From NCBI RefSeq assembly GCF_001968815.1, contig NZ_MIEQ01000096.1, positions 372,001-436,000 on the forward strand: a stretch of DNA of 64,000 nt, read 5' to 3'. A program made the position numbers and the translations under genes. The notes under the pieces are model-generated. The model was given only the letters and a program-made list of their open reading frames with translations. It made no database searches and was not told the DNA's origin. Every line of letters starts with the position of its first letter. The stretch's first letter is position 1. Of this stretch, positions 52,152 to 59,766 are shown piece after piece. Source of the DNA: Motiliproteus sp. MSK22-1 (GTDB lineage Bacteria; Pseudomonadota; Gammaproteobacteria; Pseudomonadales; Balneatricaceae).

Positions 52152-52214
52152 ATAACTAATACAGATTAAGTTGTAGTTAGGCGCAACCTAAGGCTCCCTG
52201 ATCGTATTAGTTAT
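52152..52214. terminator. Long inverted repeat between convergent genes
   Basis: ATAACTAATAC (52152-52162) and GTATTAGTTAT (52204-52214) are perfect complements. Inside the 41-base loop TTAGG-CGCAA-CCTAA forms a second stem. It spans the end of the Crp-type gene and follows the kinase stop, so it probably terminates both. The inner GTTAGGC matches an integron core consensus but has no partner. Confidence 0.5.
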
Positions 52215-52734
52215 GCACTCGCTTTTTAATTCGGCTGAAACCAACGGGAGTTAATCCCAAATAACGAGCTAAATCGTTCTGTGTGACTTTTTCTAGAAGT
52301 GCCGGAGTTGATTTTTCAAGTCTGATGAACTGTTCTTCTGCGCTCAAGCAGAGAAATTCATACTCCCGTTTTTCTTTCTTCATGGCAACATGAATTAACA
52401 GCTCGATCATCATATTTGCCAGTTCCAGATCATTCCTGCTGTATTCCTGCAGGGTCTCAACCGGGATCATGTTCAGTCTGGCAGGCTCCAGGCAAACAAG
52501 ACTGAAAGAGCAGTTTCCTTCAGAAAAGGCTGAGGTCATGCTTCCAATCGAATCACCTGGCAGTAGGAATGATTTTATCGATTCTTTACCTTCTTCAGAA
52601 GTGTAGTAGGCCTTAAGCAAGCCTGATTCAACCTGGTAGAACGATTTGTCGGAGTCACCCTGCATAAAGACATGTTCCCCCTTGCTCTTTTCTATCCTTT
52701 TGCCTTCAAGCTGTAACAGTTCATCAAATTTCAT
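52207..52734 (-). CDS. Crp/Fnr-family transcriptional regulator
   Basis: A 175-residue regulator, shorter than Crp (210). Residues 10-110 form a cyclic-nucleotide-binding-type beta roll (FMQGDSDKSFYQVESGLLKAYY in part, FLLPGDSIGSMTSAF). A dimer helix follows and a compact C-terminal helix-turn-helix NDLARYLGLTPVGFSRIKKR. There is no cysteine cluster for an iron-sulphur centre and the cAMP-binding Arg/Glu set is incomplete, so the effector is unknown. It is divergent from an SDR gene and likely regulates it. Confidence 0.88.
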   Translation of the reverse strand: MKFDELLQLEGKRIEKSKGEHVFMQGDSDKSFYQVESGLLKAYYTSEEGKESIKSFLLPGDSIGSMTSAFSEGNCSFSLVCLEPARLNMIPVETLQEYSRNDLELANMMIELLIHVAMKKEKREYEFLCLSAEEQFIRLEKSTPALLEKVTQNDLARYLGLTPVGFSRIKKRVHN

Positions 52735-52739
52735 GAATT

Positions 52740-52753
52740 TTAACCCGGGTTAA
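52740..52753. promoter_or_regulatory. Perfect palindrome at the Crp-type gene start
   Basis: TTAACCCGGGTTAA, a perfect 14-bp palindrome, lies five bases upstream of the Crp-type start codon, taking the place of a normal ribosome-binding site. It could be an autoregulatory operator in the divergent region shared with the SDR gene. Confidence 0.5.
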
Positions 52754-52831
52754 CGATCATCCATTCTCATCGCCCTAGTATAACGGACAGCAACGCGAAA
52801 ATTGTAGCCTGTCCAAGGAGGCAGCTCACCT

Positions 52832-53563
52832 ATGAGACTTAACAACAAGCTTATTGTTATTACCGGAGGCACTTCGGGCATTGGTTACCAAATGGTGCAA
52901 TACCTCCATCCCGATAACAGGTTAATTGTGATCTCCAGAAATGCTGACAAACTGAATGACCTTTCCCGGCAATTTGAAGGAGTAGTCACCTTTCAGGCTG
53001 ACCTGTCTCGGCTTGAGGAAGTTGAGGCCGTGGCTGATCTGATTGTAAAGCGCTTTGAATCCATTGATGTACTGATCAATAACGCGGCTATCCAAAATAC
53101 TCCGACATTTTTGGATAACGACTTTCAATACGAAACCATATCCCGAGAAATCACCATTAATTTCACCAGTATTTGCAGCTTAACCTACCTGTTATTGCCG
53201 ACTCTGTTACACCGGGATAAGTCAGTGATTCTAAATATTAACTCTGGTTTGGCCCTGGCACCAAAAACGACTTCAGCAATCTATTGTGCAACCAAAGGAG
53301 CACTGAATATTTTCACTCAATCACTGCGCTATCAGCTGGAACAAACCAATATCGGGGTACAACAGGTTTTCCTGAAGCTAGTGGATACCACCATGACTCA
53401 AGGAAGAGGGGCCAACAAAATGACAGCCGAGCAGGCTGCCCGGCAGATCATCGAAGGCGTTGCGCGTGATATTCAGGACCATGATATTGGCAAGGTTAAA
53501 CTGCTGCGGTTATTACTACGCTTCGCGCCATCGATAGCGCGGAAAATTATGAAGAAGTATTAG
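52832..53563 (+). CDS. Short-chain dehydrogenase/reductase (DltE-like)
   Basis: A 243-residue classical SDR. The cofactor motif TGGTSGIG is at 11-18, NNAA at 83-86, and the catalytic set Ser138, Tyr151 and Lys155 (YCATK) is complete. NSGLALAPKTTSAIY is typical of the DltE/YvaG-like subgroup. Substrate unknown; the enzyme uses NAD(P). ATG 52832 has AAGGAGG about eleven bases upstream. It heads a rightward series with the DUF2141 and VTT-domain genes, opposite the Crp-type regulator. Confidence 0.9.
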   Translation: MRLNNKLIVITGGTSGIGYQMVQYLHPDNRLIVISRNADKLNDLSRQFEGVVTFQADLSRLEEVEAVADLIVKRFESIDVLINNAAIQNTPTFLDNDFQYETISREITINFTSICSLTYLLLPTLLHRDKSVILNINSGLALAPKTTSAIYCATKGALNIFTQSLRYQLEQTNIGVQQVFLKLVDTTMTQGRGANKMTAEQAARQIIEGVARDIQDHDIGKVKLLRLLLRFAPSIARKIMKKY

Positions 53564-53657
53564 GGACGTTGGGAACAGGTCCCTAGGGCTCTGTAGGGCC
53601 CTGGAGGGCTCGCTGAGAACATAATGGACTATTCAAAGGTTCCTTAGAGAGATTCTG

Positions 53658-54092
53658 ATGAAAACATTATTAATTATTCTGTGGAGTTTACTGATGTTGA
53701 TAGCCAACAGTGCCATCGCGACCGAATTGAAGGTAAAGGTAAGGAACATCGATGTGGGACGAGGAGGGCAGGTTATCGTTATGGTATTTGGCGAAGCAGG
53801 GTTCCCCAAAGATCACGATCAAGCGGTTTTTTACGAGGCCAGGGATTCACTGCAACCGGTCATGGAGTTTGTCTTTGAGGTCAACATGGAGGTACTGGCC
53901 ATCAAGGTACTACATGATGAAAACAAGGATGGAACAGTCACCAAAAACTGGACTGGCATATACCCGAAAGAAGGCCTGGGCTTTTCCAATAAACAAAAGA
54001 TCGGGCTGACCGGACCACCCAAATACAAATATTCAAAGTTATCAAAAGAGCAGTTCATGGGCGGACTGGACATTTCACTGTTGTATCCATGA
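53658..54092 (+). CDS. DUF2141 secreted protein
   Basis: A 144-residue exported protein. A signal peptide (KTLLIILWSLLMLIANSAIA) is followed by a small beta-sandwich: ELKVKVRNIDVGRGGQVIVM, then VLHDENKDGTVTKNWTGIYPKE and GLGFSNKQK, the hallmarks of DUF2141. The acidic DENKDGTVTKN looks like a calcium-binding loop. The function is unknown. It is 94 bases after the SDR gene and 12 bases before a membrane-protein gene, so it belongs to the same cluster. Confidence 0.88.
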   Translation: MKTLLIILWSLLMLIANSAIATELKVKVRNIDVGRGGQVIVMVFGEAGFPKDHDQAVFYEARDSLQPVMEFVFEVNMEVLAIKVLHDENKDGTVTKNWTGIYPKEGLGFSNKQKIGLTGPPKYKYSKLSKEQFMGGLDISLLYP

Positions 54093-54104
54093 GGCGTAAC
54101 CCTG

Positions 54105-54779
54105 ATGAAACCTTTAATAAAAGTTTTTCTTATTATTGCCGCCTGTTTTGCAACCACTTTCCTGCTGATTAAAGTAAGCGGTATTTTAACCGTAGAACAG
54201 ATTGAAGGCTGGTTGATACAGACCAGGCAGCTATCGCCCATCTATGTAGGAACGCTGGTCGCTATGCTCCTGTTTGCCGACCTGTTCATAGCGGTGCCGA
54301 CTTTAACGGTGATTATTCTGTCCGGATACTTTCTCGGTCATACCTATGGAGCAGTTTCAGCATTAAGCGGTGTGATGCTGGCGGGTATCTGTGGTTACAC
54401 ATTAAGCCGCTACTACGGCAATGCCATTCTTGGTTTCCTGGTGAAAGATGAAGATAAGCGCAATGAGGCCATCATGACTTTTCGAAAACACGGTTTCATG
54501 ATGATACTGCTATCCAGGGCAATGCCCATATTACCGGAGGTGACTGCTTGCCTTTCGGGAATGACACGGATGAGTTTCAGGTTATTTTTGCTGGCATGGC
54601 TTGTCAGCTCAGTGCCTTATATCCTGATCGCCACCTATGCAGGCTCAATCAGTTCTATTGAAAACCCAAAGCCCGCCATATACACCGCCATCGGGCTTTC
54701 ACTATTGCTGTGGGGCGCCTGGTTTATATACCACCGAGCAAACAACAAAGCCAAGTTAAATCTGATCGCCAAAGAATAA
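54105..54779 (+). CDS. TVP38/TMEM64 (VTT-domain) membrane protein
   Basis: A 224-residue protein with about five to six hydrophobic helices. The VTT/DedA-like core includes AVPTLTVIILSGYFLGHTYG, MMILLSRAMPILPEVTACLSG and FLLAWLVSSVPYILIATYAG. Members of this superfamily move phospholipids or undecaprenyl-phosphate between membrane leaflets. The start is ATG 54105 after GAGG. It is last in the SDR - DUF2141 - VTT series; a role in envelope lipid handling is plausible for the group. Confidence 0.88.
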   Translation: MKPLIKVFLIIAACFATTFLLIKVSGILTVEQIEGWLIQTRQLSPIYVGTLVAMLLFADLFIAVPTLTVIILSGYFLGHTYGAVSALSGVMLAGICGYTLSRYYGNAILGFLVKDEDKRNEAIMTFRKHGFMMILLSRAMPILPEVTACLSGMTRMSFRLFLLAWLVSSVPYILIATYAGSISSIENPKPAIYTAIGLSLLLWGAWFIYHRANNKAKLNLIAKE

Positions 54780-55010
54780 ACTGTATCTTACAAGCCTTAT
54801 TGTCAAACTGGATCGCTTGCTCCTTTGCTTACGCCCGTTTTGAACTGGACCTAAAGACAAAAATGTTGCAATATCAGGGGCATCTTACATGCGCACTTTC
54901 GCACAGAAAGGTGGCTGTGAATGTCTGAAAAAATCTCTATAGTTCCAAGTTATTATATGGATATCGGCCGATTGATCGGATCGACAGACCGGGCGTGCGC
55001 GAGATACAAA

Positions 55011-55409
55011 TGTTAAGCGAAGAGAGTTATAAATTATGAAAATGAATTATTTTGTTGTTGGAACAAATGATATGGAAGCTTCTGTTAAGTTTTATGATTC
55101 ATTATTTAAAGAAACAGGAATAAATCAAGTTCTGGCAGGAGAAAGAATGACCTTTTGGCAGGACGAAGAGGCAGATTTTGCATTTGCGGTTGCTAAACCT
55201 TTTGATGGAGAGGAAGCGACTAATGGTAATGGAACAATGGTTGGCTTTGGTGTTAGCTCTATCGAAGAAGTAAAAAAACTTCATAAAAAAGCTATCGATT
55301 TAGGTGGCGCTAATGAGGGTGATCCAAATCAGCGTGGCCCTAAGTTTTCTGCATATGTTAGAGACTTGGATAAAAATAAAATAGTCTTTGCGTGTGATGT
55401 CGCTTAACA
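55011..55409. repeat. Integron-cassette-like boundaries (10-bp inverted repeat)
   Basis: TGTTAAGCGA at 55011-55020 and TCGCTTAACA at 55400-55409 are perfect reverse complements that flank one gene. GTTAAGC fits the GTTRRRY core site and GCTTAAC the RYYYAAC inverse core site of integron cassettes. The gene begins 17 bases inside the left core, and its stop codon lies inside the right one, the usual cassette layout. No downstream GTTRRRY completing an attC and no integrase were found. Confidence 0.6.
55036..55407 (+). CDS. VOC-family protein in a cassette-like unit
   Basis: A 123-residue protein of the vicinal oxygen chelate (glyoxalase/bleomycin-resistance) superfamily: FVVGTNDMEASVKFYDSLF at the start, MVGFGVSSIEEVKKL in the middle and FSAYVRDLDKNKIVFAC at the end. 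Codon use is distinctly AT-rich compared with its neighbours. The ATG at 55036 has a weak GAGAG upstream, normal for cassette genes. It lies between integron-like core sites, so acquisition as a gene cassette is likely. Activity cannot be assigned; many cassette VOC proteins are of unknown substrate. Confidence 0.8.
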   Translation: MKMNYFVVGTNDMEASVKFYDSLFKETGINQVLAGERMTFWQDEEADFAFAVAKPFDGEEATNGNGTMVGFGVSSIEEVKKLHKKAIDLGGANEGDPNQRGPKFSAYVRDLDKNKIVFACDVA

Positions 55410-55535
55410 AGTAAAGGCAAGCGATGCAAAAACCTCGCCACAAAACCCGTGCCAGAGAACAAATATTGCTAATATACTAGTGAAAACTGCCGATGCCTGT
55501 GTCTCCTTAATCTGGTGAGAAGGTTATATTAGCTG

Positions 55536-55682
55536 ATGGGTGACCCCGTTTTTCGCAGCACTGAAAGTCTTGAAAATGGGTTTTGGAAGGATAACCAGAA
55601 ACAGATGACTCCGGTTGTTCGTTGGTTCAAGACTGATAAAGTAACGGATTACCTGAGAACCAAATATGGGATGAGATTCTAA
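55536..55682 (+). CDS. Possible small ORF
   Basis: An open frame of 48 codons, beginning MGDPVFRSTESLENGFWKD and ending TKYGMRF. It has only a weak AAGG 13 bases upstream. The translation is hydrophilic and not low-complexity, so it may be the surviving C-terminal end of a larger lost gene. It lies within the otherwise empty 323-base gap after the cassette. Confidence 0.3.
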   Translation: MGDPVFRSTESLENGFWKDNQKQMTPVVRWFKTDKVTDYLRTKYGMRF

Positions 55683-55730
55683 ATGCTAACGAACACCGGC
55701 CAGACAGCAACGTCGCCTGTTTCTTAGTGG

Positions 55731-56123
55731 TCATTCTGTATTTTTTAGCCATTCAGGGACCCGGCTAGCTGTTTTGGACCCTTGGTTCTGGCTGTCCTTG
55801 CGAGTTTTCTGAACCGCTGTGTTGTTAAGCTGTAAACGTTTAGAAGGTCGATAAAGGGAATAGGTACAACGCTTCTGCAGCGGTTTTTCAACCAGATTAA
55901 AGTAAGCATTGGATTCTGTTAGTCCGGGCTGATAATACTTACCCTGCTTGCATATTTTTTTCCATCGCCGACATATCTTAAAAATTTGTTGTGTTTCTTC
56001 ATACGATAATAAAATATCCATTTGATTCAGACCATAGTCCTGAATAAGATTACTGCTTTCTAAATAAAGAGCGCCATACTCATTATCGTTTAAAATACTA
56101 TTGGCTATGTCATATAGTTGCAT
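55731..56123 (-). CDS. Hypothetical protein
   Basis: A 130-residue protein that I do not recognise. ATG 56123 (MQLYDIANSILNDNEYGAL) follows AGGAAG. The first half is acidic and helical; the middle has KICRRWKKICKQGKYYQPG and the last 50 residues are basic and probably disordered. No signal peptide or membrane helix. It is AT-rich and isolated, in the accessory stretch between the cassette and the Sel1-repeat pair. Confidence 0.45.
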   Translation of the reverse strand: MQLYDIANSILNDNEYGALYLESSNLIQDYGLNQMDILLSYEETQQIFKICRRWKKICKQGKYYQPGLTESNAYFNLVEKPLQKRCTYSLYRPSKRLQLNNTAVQKTRKDSQNQGSKTASRVPEWLKNTE

Positions 56124-56273
56124 AGTTCAACTTCCTTTTTGTAGAGTTCATGGAGCATAACCTTTTTCTCTGCCGTTGTTTTCTTATAGGTCGAAGGATA
56201 CCAACAGGGCCTGAATTATATGTTCCTGAGAGCTATCGTGATTTTACCCGTTTTGGACCGTGATTTAATTTTT

Positions 56274-57203
56274 TTATTCCACTGGAGGCCCCGCCAGATA
56301 CTGATAAGCCTCGGTCCTGAGTTCCTTCACGATGTTATAACTATCTCTCTCTGCGTGTTGTGGACAGATAAAGAGAAGTGATCCAAACGTTGAGCAAAAG
56401 TCAGGTTCTGAATCGTAGGTAAACGGAGGCGGAATCAACTGGGCAGAGGGTCCTTTAAGCCCTTCCACCCAGTCGTCTGTTGGCCAGGATTTAGCGGCCT
56501 TGGGATAGCGTGCCTCCCAGGCATCGGCCAGCCGTAACGCCTCGGCGATATCCTCTTTCGATACTCGCCCGGAAGATTCCAGATAATCGACAGCATTGCT
56601 GGCAAAACCGGAGTAACTGAAGTTTTCTTTTACTCGTCGAAGAGCGAGCACATGCCACATATAGGCCGAGACTGAATCAAAAGAGTACTTTCTGAAGGCT
56701 TTGCCGATCTGAAAGAGTGCTTTAGGATGACCCTGTAAGGCCGCCTTGTAATACCAGCTAAAAGCTTTTTGTAAGACGGGTTGACGTTCTTTAAACCGAA
56801 AAGAGCCGCTGTTATCAAGGTAAGAAGCATATTTATGCTGAGCTACCGCATTACCCTGTAATCCGGCTTTTTCTGCCCAGACCAGCGATTCTTTTTCATC
56901 AGATAAGGGGTTGTTGGGGCCCTCGTAATATACCGCAGCTAGAGCCAGTTGCGCGGCGGCATCACCGGCATCCGCACAGGGTTGTATCATCTCCCGTGCT
57001 TGATAAGCCTGGTAGGGTATTTTTTTATAAAGCGTCCTAAGAGTTCCATTAACCAGCTCTCCAGTACAGTTTAAGTGGTTACTGTCAGTTATCGTCACAA
57101 CCTGATCAGTTTGCCCTTGGTCCACTGGATGGCTTGTGGCATATACTGGTATGGCCAATAGCCAACCGATAAATAGACCTGAAATTAGCTGCGTCTTGCC
57201 CAT
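56274..57203 (-). CDS. Secreted Sel1-repeat protein, possible immunity protein
   Basis: A 309-residue exported protein. A signal peptide (GLFIGWLLAIPVYATS) is followed by about four Sel1-like helical repeats: AAQLALAAVYYEG, AVAQHKYASYLDNSG, WYYKAALQGHPKALFQIGKAF and YMWHVLALRRV. The C-terminal 60 residues carry two cysteines (DFCSTFG, FICPQH). The start overlaps the end of the upstream gene by 19 bases. Sel1-repeat periplasmic proteins are known immunity partners of type VI secretion lipases and related effectors, so an immunity role is a reasonable inference. Confidence 0.65.
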   Translation of the reverse strand: MGKTQLISGLFIGWLLAIPVYATSHPVDQGQTDQVVTITDSNHLNCTGELVNGTLRTLYKKIPYQAYQAREMIQPCADAGDAAAQLALAAVYYEGPNNPLSDEKESLVWAEKAGLQGNAVAQHKYASYLDNSGSFRFKERQPVLQKAFSWYYKAALQGHPKALFQIGKAFRKYSFDSVSAYMWHVLALRRVKENFSYSGFASNAVDYLESSGRVSKEDIAEALRLADAWEARYPKAAKSWPTDDWVEGLKGPSAQLIPPPFTYDSEPDFCSTFGSLLFICPQHAERDSYNIVKELRTEAYQYLAGPPVE

Positions 57204-58246
57204 ACCGCCTCCTCTGCCAGCGTTAATGCCTGGATGACCTGACTATTTAGCCCTTGCGCAAAGGACCCAGCCAAAGCATCCAAGGTGCTGTTGTTTCGCT
57301 GATTGTTCCAAATATAGGTTTCCGTGGAGCCAAGTACAGGAACCGTTGCCGGATCATGATAAAGATCATAACGATCGATATTGGCCAGTATCCGCATGGC
57401 CTCCCGTCGGGCCGGAAAGCCCCCCAGATTGCCCTTATTGATAATGCTTAGAGGTAAAATACACTGGCTTTTACCGATAAATTGGCCCTTAAGTTGGGCC
57501 AGCTCCGCTTTATATTGGCTCTTCTGGGCATTGACATTAATATCATCCACCTGAACGTGCAATCGATGCCTGGGGTCCGTATGGGGGCCACATTCAGCCT
57601 GATCGGTTCGGACCAGATAGAGGGCTGTTCGCCCCGGGCCGTAGTTACTACCGGCATAAACCGCCTTAACCTTTTGCAGCACCTTACCAAAGCCCTGATT
57701 CATACGGTCCCGATGCACCCCAGAGTCATCATCAATCACCTTGCTGTCATCCACAAAACTGCGGATATGCTCTACTGCATCTGCTTCGTCCTTAAACTGT
57801 CGTTTGCTGACAATCTGGCCAATTTGTTTCGCCGCCTGACGACCAAAGGGGCTGTTAAGAAAACCGGTTTCTACCTGATCGATCTTGTCGGCAAAGGCAT
57901 CCTTAAAACGCAGGTAGTCTTGTTGCAGCAGTTTATTGGCATCCTTGGCTTGGTTGGCATACCCCTGCTTATACAGGCTAACCGCTTCACTGGTCAGCCA
58001 AATCGGTATCGCAGCGCGTTTCAACAGCAATGCTCCCAAGGAGGTGGGGAACAGTTTTTCCGTGGCATTGCTGGCAAAACTAAAGGCGGCAGCAGAACGA
58101 AAGGCCGGCGGTAAGGTCGAAATATCCTTGGCATGTTGATTAAAGCAATTATCCAATGCATTTAAGCTGGCTGACTTCCAGTCATAAATTTCAGTACGAA
58201 GCGCTTCTGAGATATCGTTAGGGGTTGCCTTATGAGTTGTTTCCAT
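57185..58246 (-). CDS. Unknown protein, possible effector of a toxin-immunity pair
   Basis: A 353-residue soluble protein that I do not recognise. The N-terminal half is helical (FPTSLGALLLKRAAIPIWL is the only hydrophobic stretch), and the C-terminal half has ordered segments such as AECGPHTDPRHRLHVQVDD, PLSIINKGNLGGFPARREAM and PVLGSTETYIWNNQRNNS, which look like part of an enzyme-like fold. No signal peptide is present. It is translationally coupled to a secreted Sel1-repeat protein. The pair looks like an effector with its periplasmic immunity protein, but no secretion marker (PAAR, VgrG, Hcp) lies in the window. Confidence 0.5.
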   Translation of the reverse strand: METTHKATPNDISEALRTEIYDWKSASLNALDNCFNQHAKDISTLPPAFRSAAAFSFASNATEKLFPTSLGALLLKRAAIPIWLTSEAVSLYKQGYANQAKDANKLLQQDYLRFKDAFADKIDQVETGFLNSPFGRQAAKQIGQIVSKRQFKDEADAVEHIRSFVDDSKVIDDDSGVHRDRMNQGFGKVLQKVKAVYAGSNYGPGRTALYLVRTDQAECGPHTDPRHRLHVQVDDINVNAQKSQYKAELAQLKGQFIGKSQCILPLSIINKGNLGGFPARREAMRILANIDRYDLYHDPATVPVLGSTETYIWNNQRNNSTLDALAGSFAQGLNSQVIQALTLAEEAVWARRS

Positions 58247-58369
58247 ACGTATTCCATCCTGGAAAGCTTAATAGGTGATTCAGTTTGATAGGTTGGTTTC
58301 GATTGGTCAGGCTTTGGCCAGTCGTGACCAAGGCAAATAAAAAACCATGGTTTGCCTATTGCTGAAGGA

Positions 58370-58456
58370 TCAGCAGGGCCGTTGTATTGCGTTAACAGCA
58401 GGTTCGACCAGAAGTTCTTGCGAGGTAAGGTTTGTGAAGCGTGCAACAAGTGGCAT
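58370..58456 (-). CDS. Short ORF with strong ribosome-binding site
   Basis: A 28-codon frame (MPLVARFTNLTSQELLVEPA start) from ATG 58456, which has AAGGA eight bases upstream. It ends 123 bases before the unknown 353-residue gene. A different frame stays open beyond its stop, so it may be the 5' part of a frameshifted gene, or a leader peptide. Confidence 0.35.
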   Translation of the reverse strand: MPLVARFTNLTSQELLVEPAVNAIQRPC

Positions 58457-58800
58457 ATTTAATTCCTTATAGGGGTCCAATGCAGCAATTCCTTGCTTAG
58501 CGGTTTTTGCTGAAAGTTGCTTAGAAAGCTATCCTTTCTGAATTTCCCGGATATCCTACCAGTAGATTAAATGACAATCAATCCTGATTCAGGGAAAAGC
58601 TGAGTAAAAAAAATCGTGAATCTGGCAGAAAAAGGACTGGTTTGTTTGCAGTTAACCGGTATTTACATTTAGTCGGCCTTTGAATTTTCTGATTGCTTAG
58701 TTTGCTAGCTAATGCGGGTGTTTTAAGCGCTGGGGACTTTGCCCGGAGGCTTGTTGTTAGATGTTATGGGTCTGATGTTCCATACATCCGTTATCTATGT
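58457..58800. other. Intergenic region
   Basis: A 344-base stretch between the leftward small ORF and the end of the LysR gene. Its right end repeats the sequence found at 51079-51105. No gene, hairpin or promoter was recognised in the rest. Confidence 0.4.
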
Positions 58801-59655
58801 TCAGGCGGCTTTCAGGGTTGCGCGGCTTAGTTCATCCGCAAGGATCTCGCTGGCTTCACTACTGACCCGGTTACGTAAAACAACCTGCATGGATGGTAAT
58901 TCCGGTAAATCCAGCCGAGGTGTTAAAACTTCAGTACCGGAACTAATGGCGTTTTTGGCTCGTACTGTTACACCGAGTCCTGCTTTAACTGCTGCCATCA
59001 GGCCCAGTAAATCCGGTGATGTATAGACGATATTCCAGGGGATCTGTGCTTTATCGAGCGCTGAGATACAGCAGCTGCGAAAATAGCAGGGGGCCGGGTA
59101 GCTGGCTAAGGGTAGCGGTCGATTGGGTGACCATTCGTAATTTTCCGGACCTAGCCATACCATCTGCTCTGTTGCTATTATCTGGCCCGAGCTGGGGTCT
59201 GCTTCCAAGGTTAGTGTTAGATCATATTCGTTTCGATCGTATTGTTTGACTATTTCTGTGACGGAAGCCGATTCGACAAATAGTTTCACACCGGGATAGG
59301 TCCGGGAGAAGCGACCGAGGACCTGTGGGAGAACACCTTCACTCAGGTCTCTGGAAACGCCAATTCGGATGGCCTCTTCGATAGATGTCTGTTTGACGGC
59401 AAATAATGCTGCATCCTGTAACGACAACATGCGTTTGGCGTATCCCAACAGAATTTCACCCGAAGGGGTTAATACCCTGCGTCTGCCGGAAGCGATAAAC
59501 AGCTCGGTGCCGGTTTCCTGTTCCAGCCGCTTGATATGCTGACTTATTGTTGATTGTGTTTTATGCAGATGCTCAGCGGCGCGAATAAAACCGTCGGCTT
59601 CGATCACTGTGACAAAGGTTCGTAGTAGTTCAGAACTCAGATTGGCTTGATTCAT
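58801..59655 (-). CDS. LysR-family transcriptional regulator
   Basis: A 284-residue regulator. The helix-turn-helix is GFIRAAEHLHKTQSTISQHI, with the dimer helix after it and a ligand domain with IRIGVSRDLSEGVLP and GLMAAVKAGLGVTVRA. I use ATG 59655 with GGTGA upstream; the frame continues 23 codons further without a site. It is divergent from a tautomerase and a ProC-like gene and probably regulates them. Sequence near its 3' end is repeated at 51100. Confidence 0.88.
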   Translation of the reverse strand: MNQANLSSELLRTFVTVIEADGFIRAAEHLHKTQSTISQHIKRLEQETGTELFIASGRRRVLTPSGEILLGYAKRMLSLQDAALFAVKQTSIEEAIRIGVSRDLSEGVLPQVLGRFSRTYPGVKLFVESASVTEIVKQYDRNEYDLTLTLEADPSSGQIIATEQMVWLGPENYEWSPNRPLPLASYPAPCYFRSCCISALDKAQIPWNIVYTSPDLLGLMAAVKAGLGVTVRAKNAISSGTEVLTPRLDLPELPSMQVVLRNRVSSEASEILADELSRATLKAA

Positions 59656-59766
59656 AGTTATCACCGTTAATCGTAATATACGATCAAAAACATCATAAAA
59701 GATCGTTAGATAAAAACATAGCACGCTCTTACAGTAAAAGCATGTCTAATCAACAGGAGTGTCATC

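Noticed and set aside
55536-55682. Treating the small ORF after the cassette as a second cassette gene
   Set aside because: No GTTRRRY or RYYYAAC sites bracket it, and its ribosome-binding site is weak; kept only as a low-confidence ORF.
57482-58114. A 210-codon plus-strand frame
   Set aside because: It lies antisense inside the 353-residue gene, whose start, overlap and neighbour are much more convincing.
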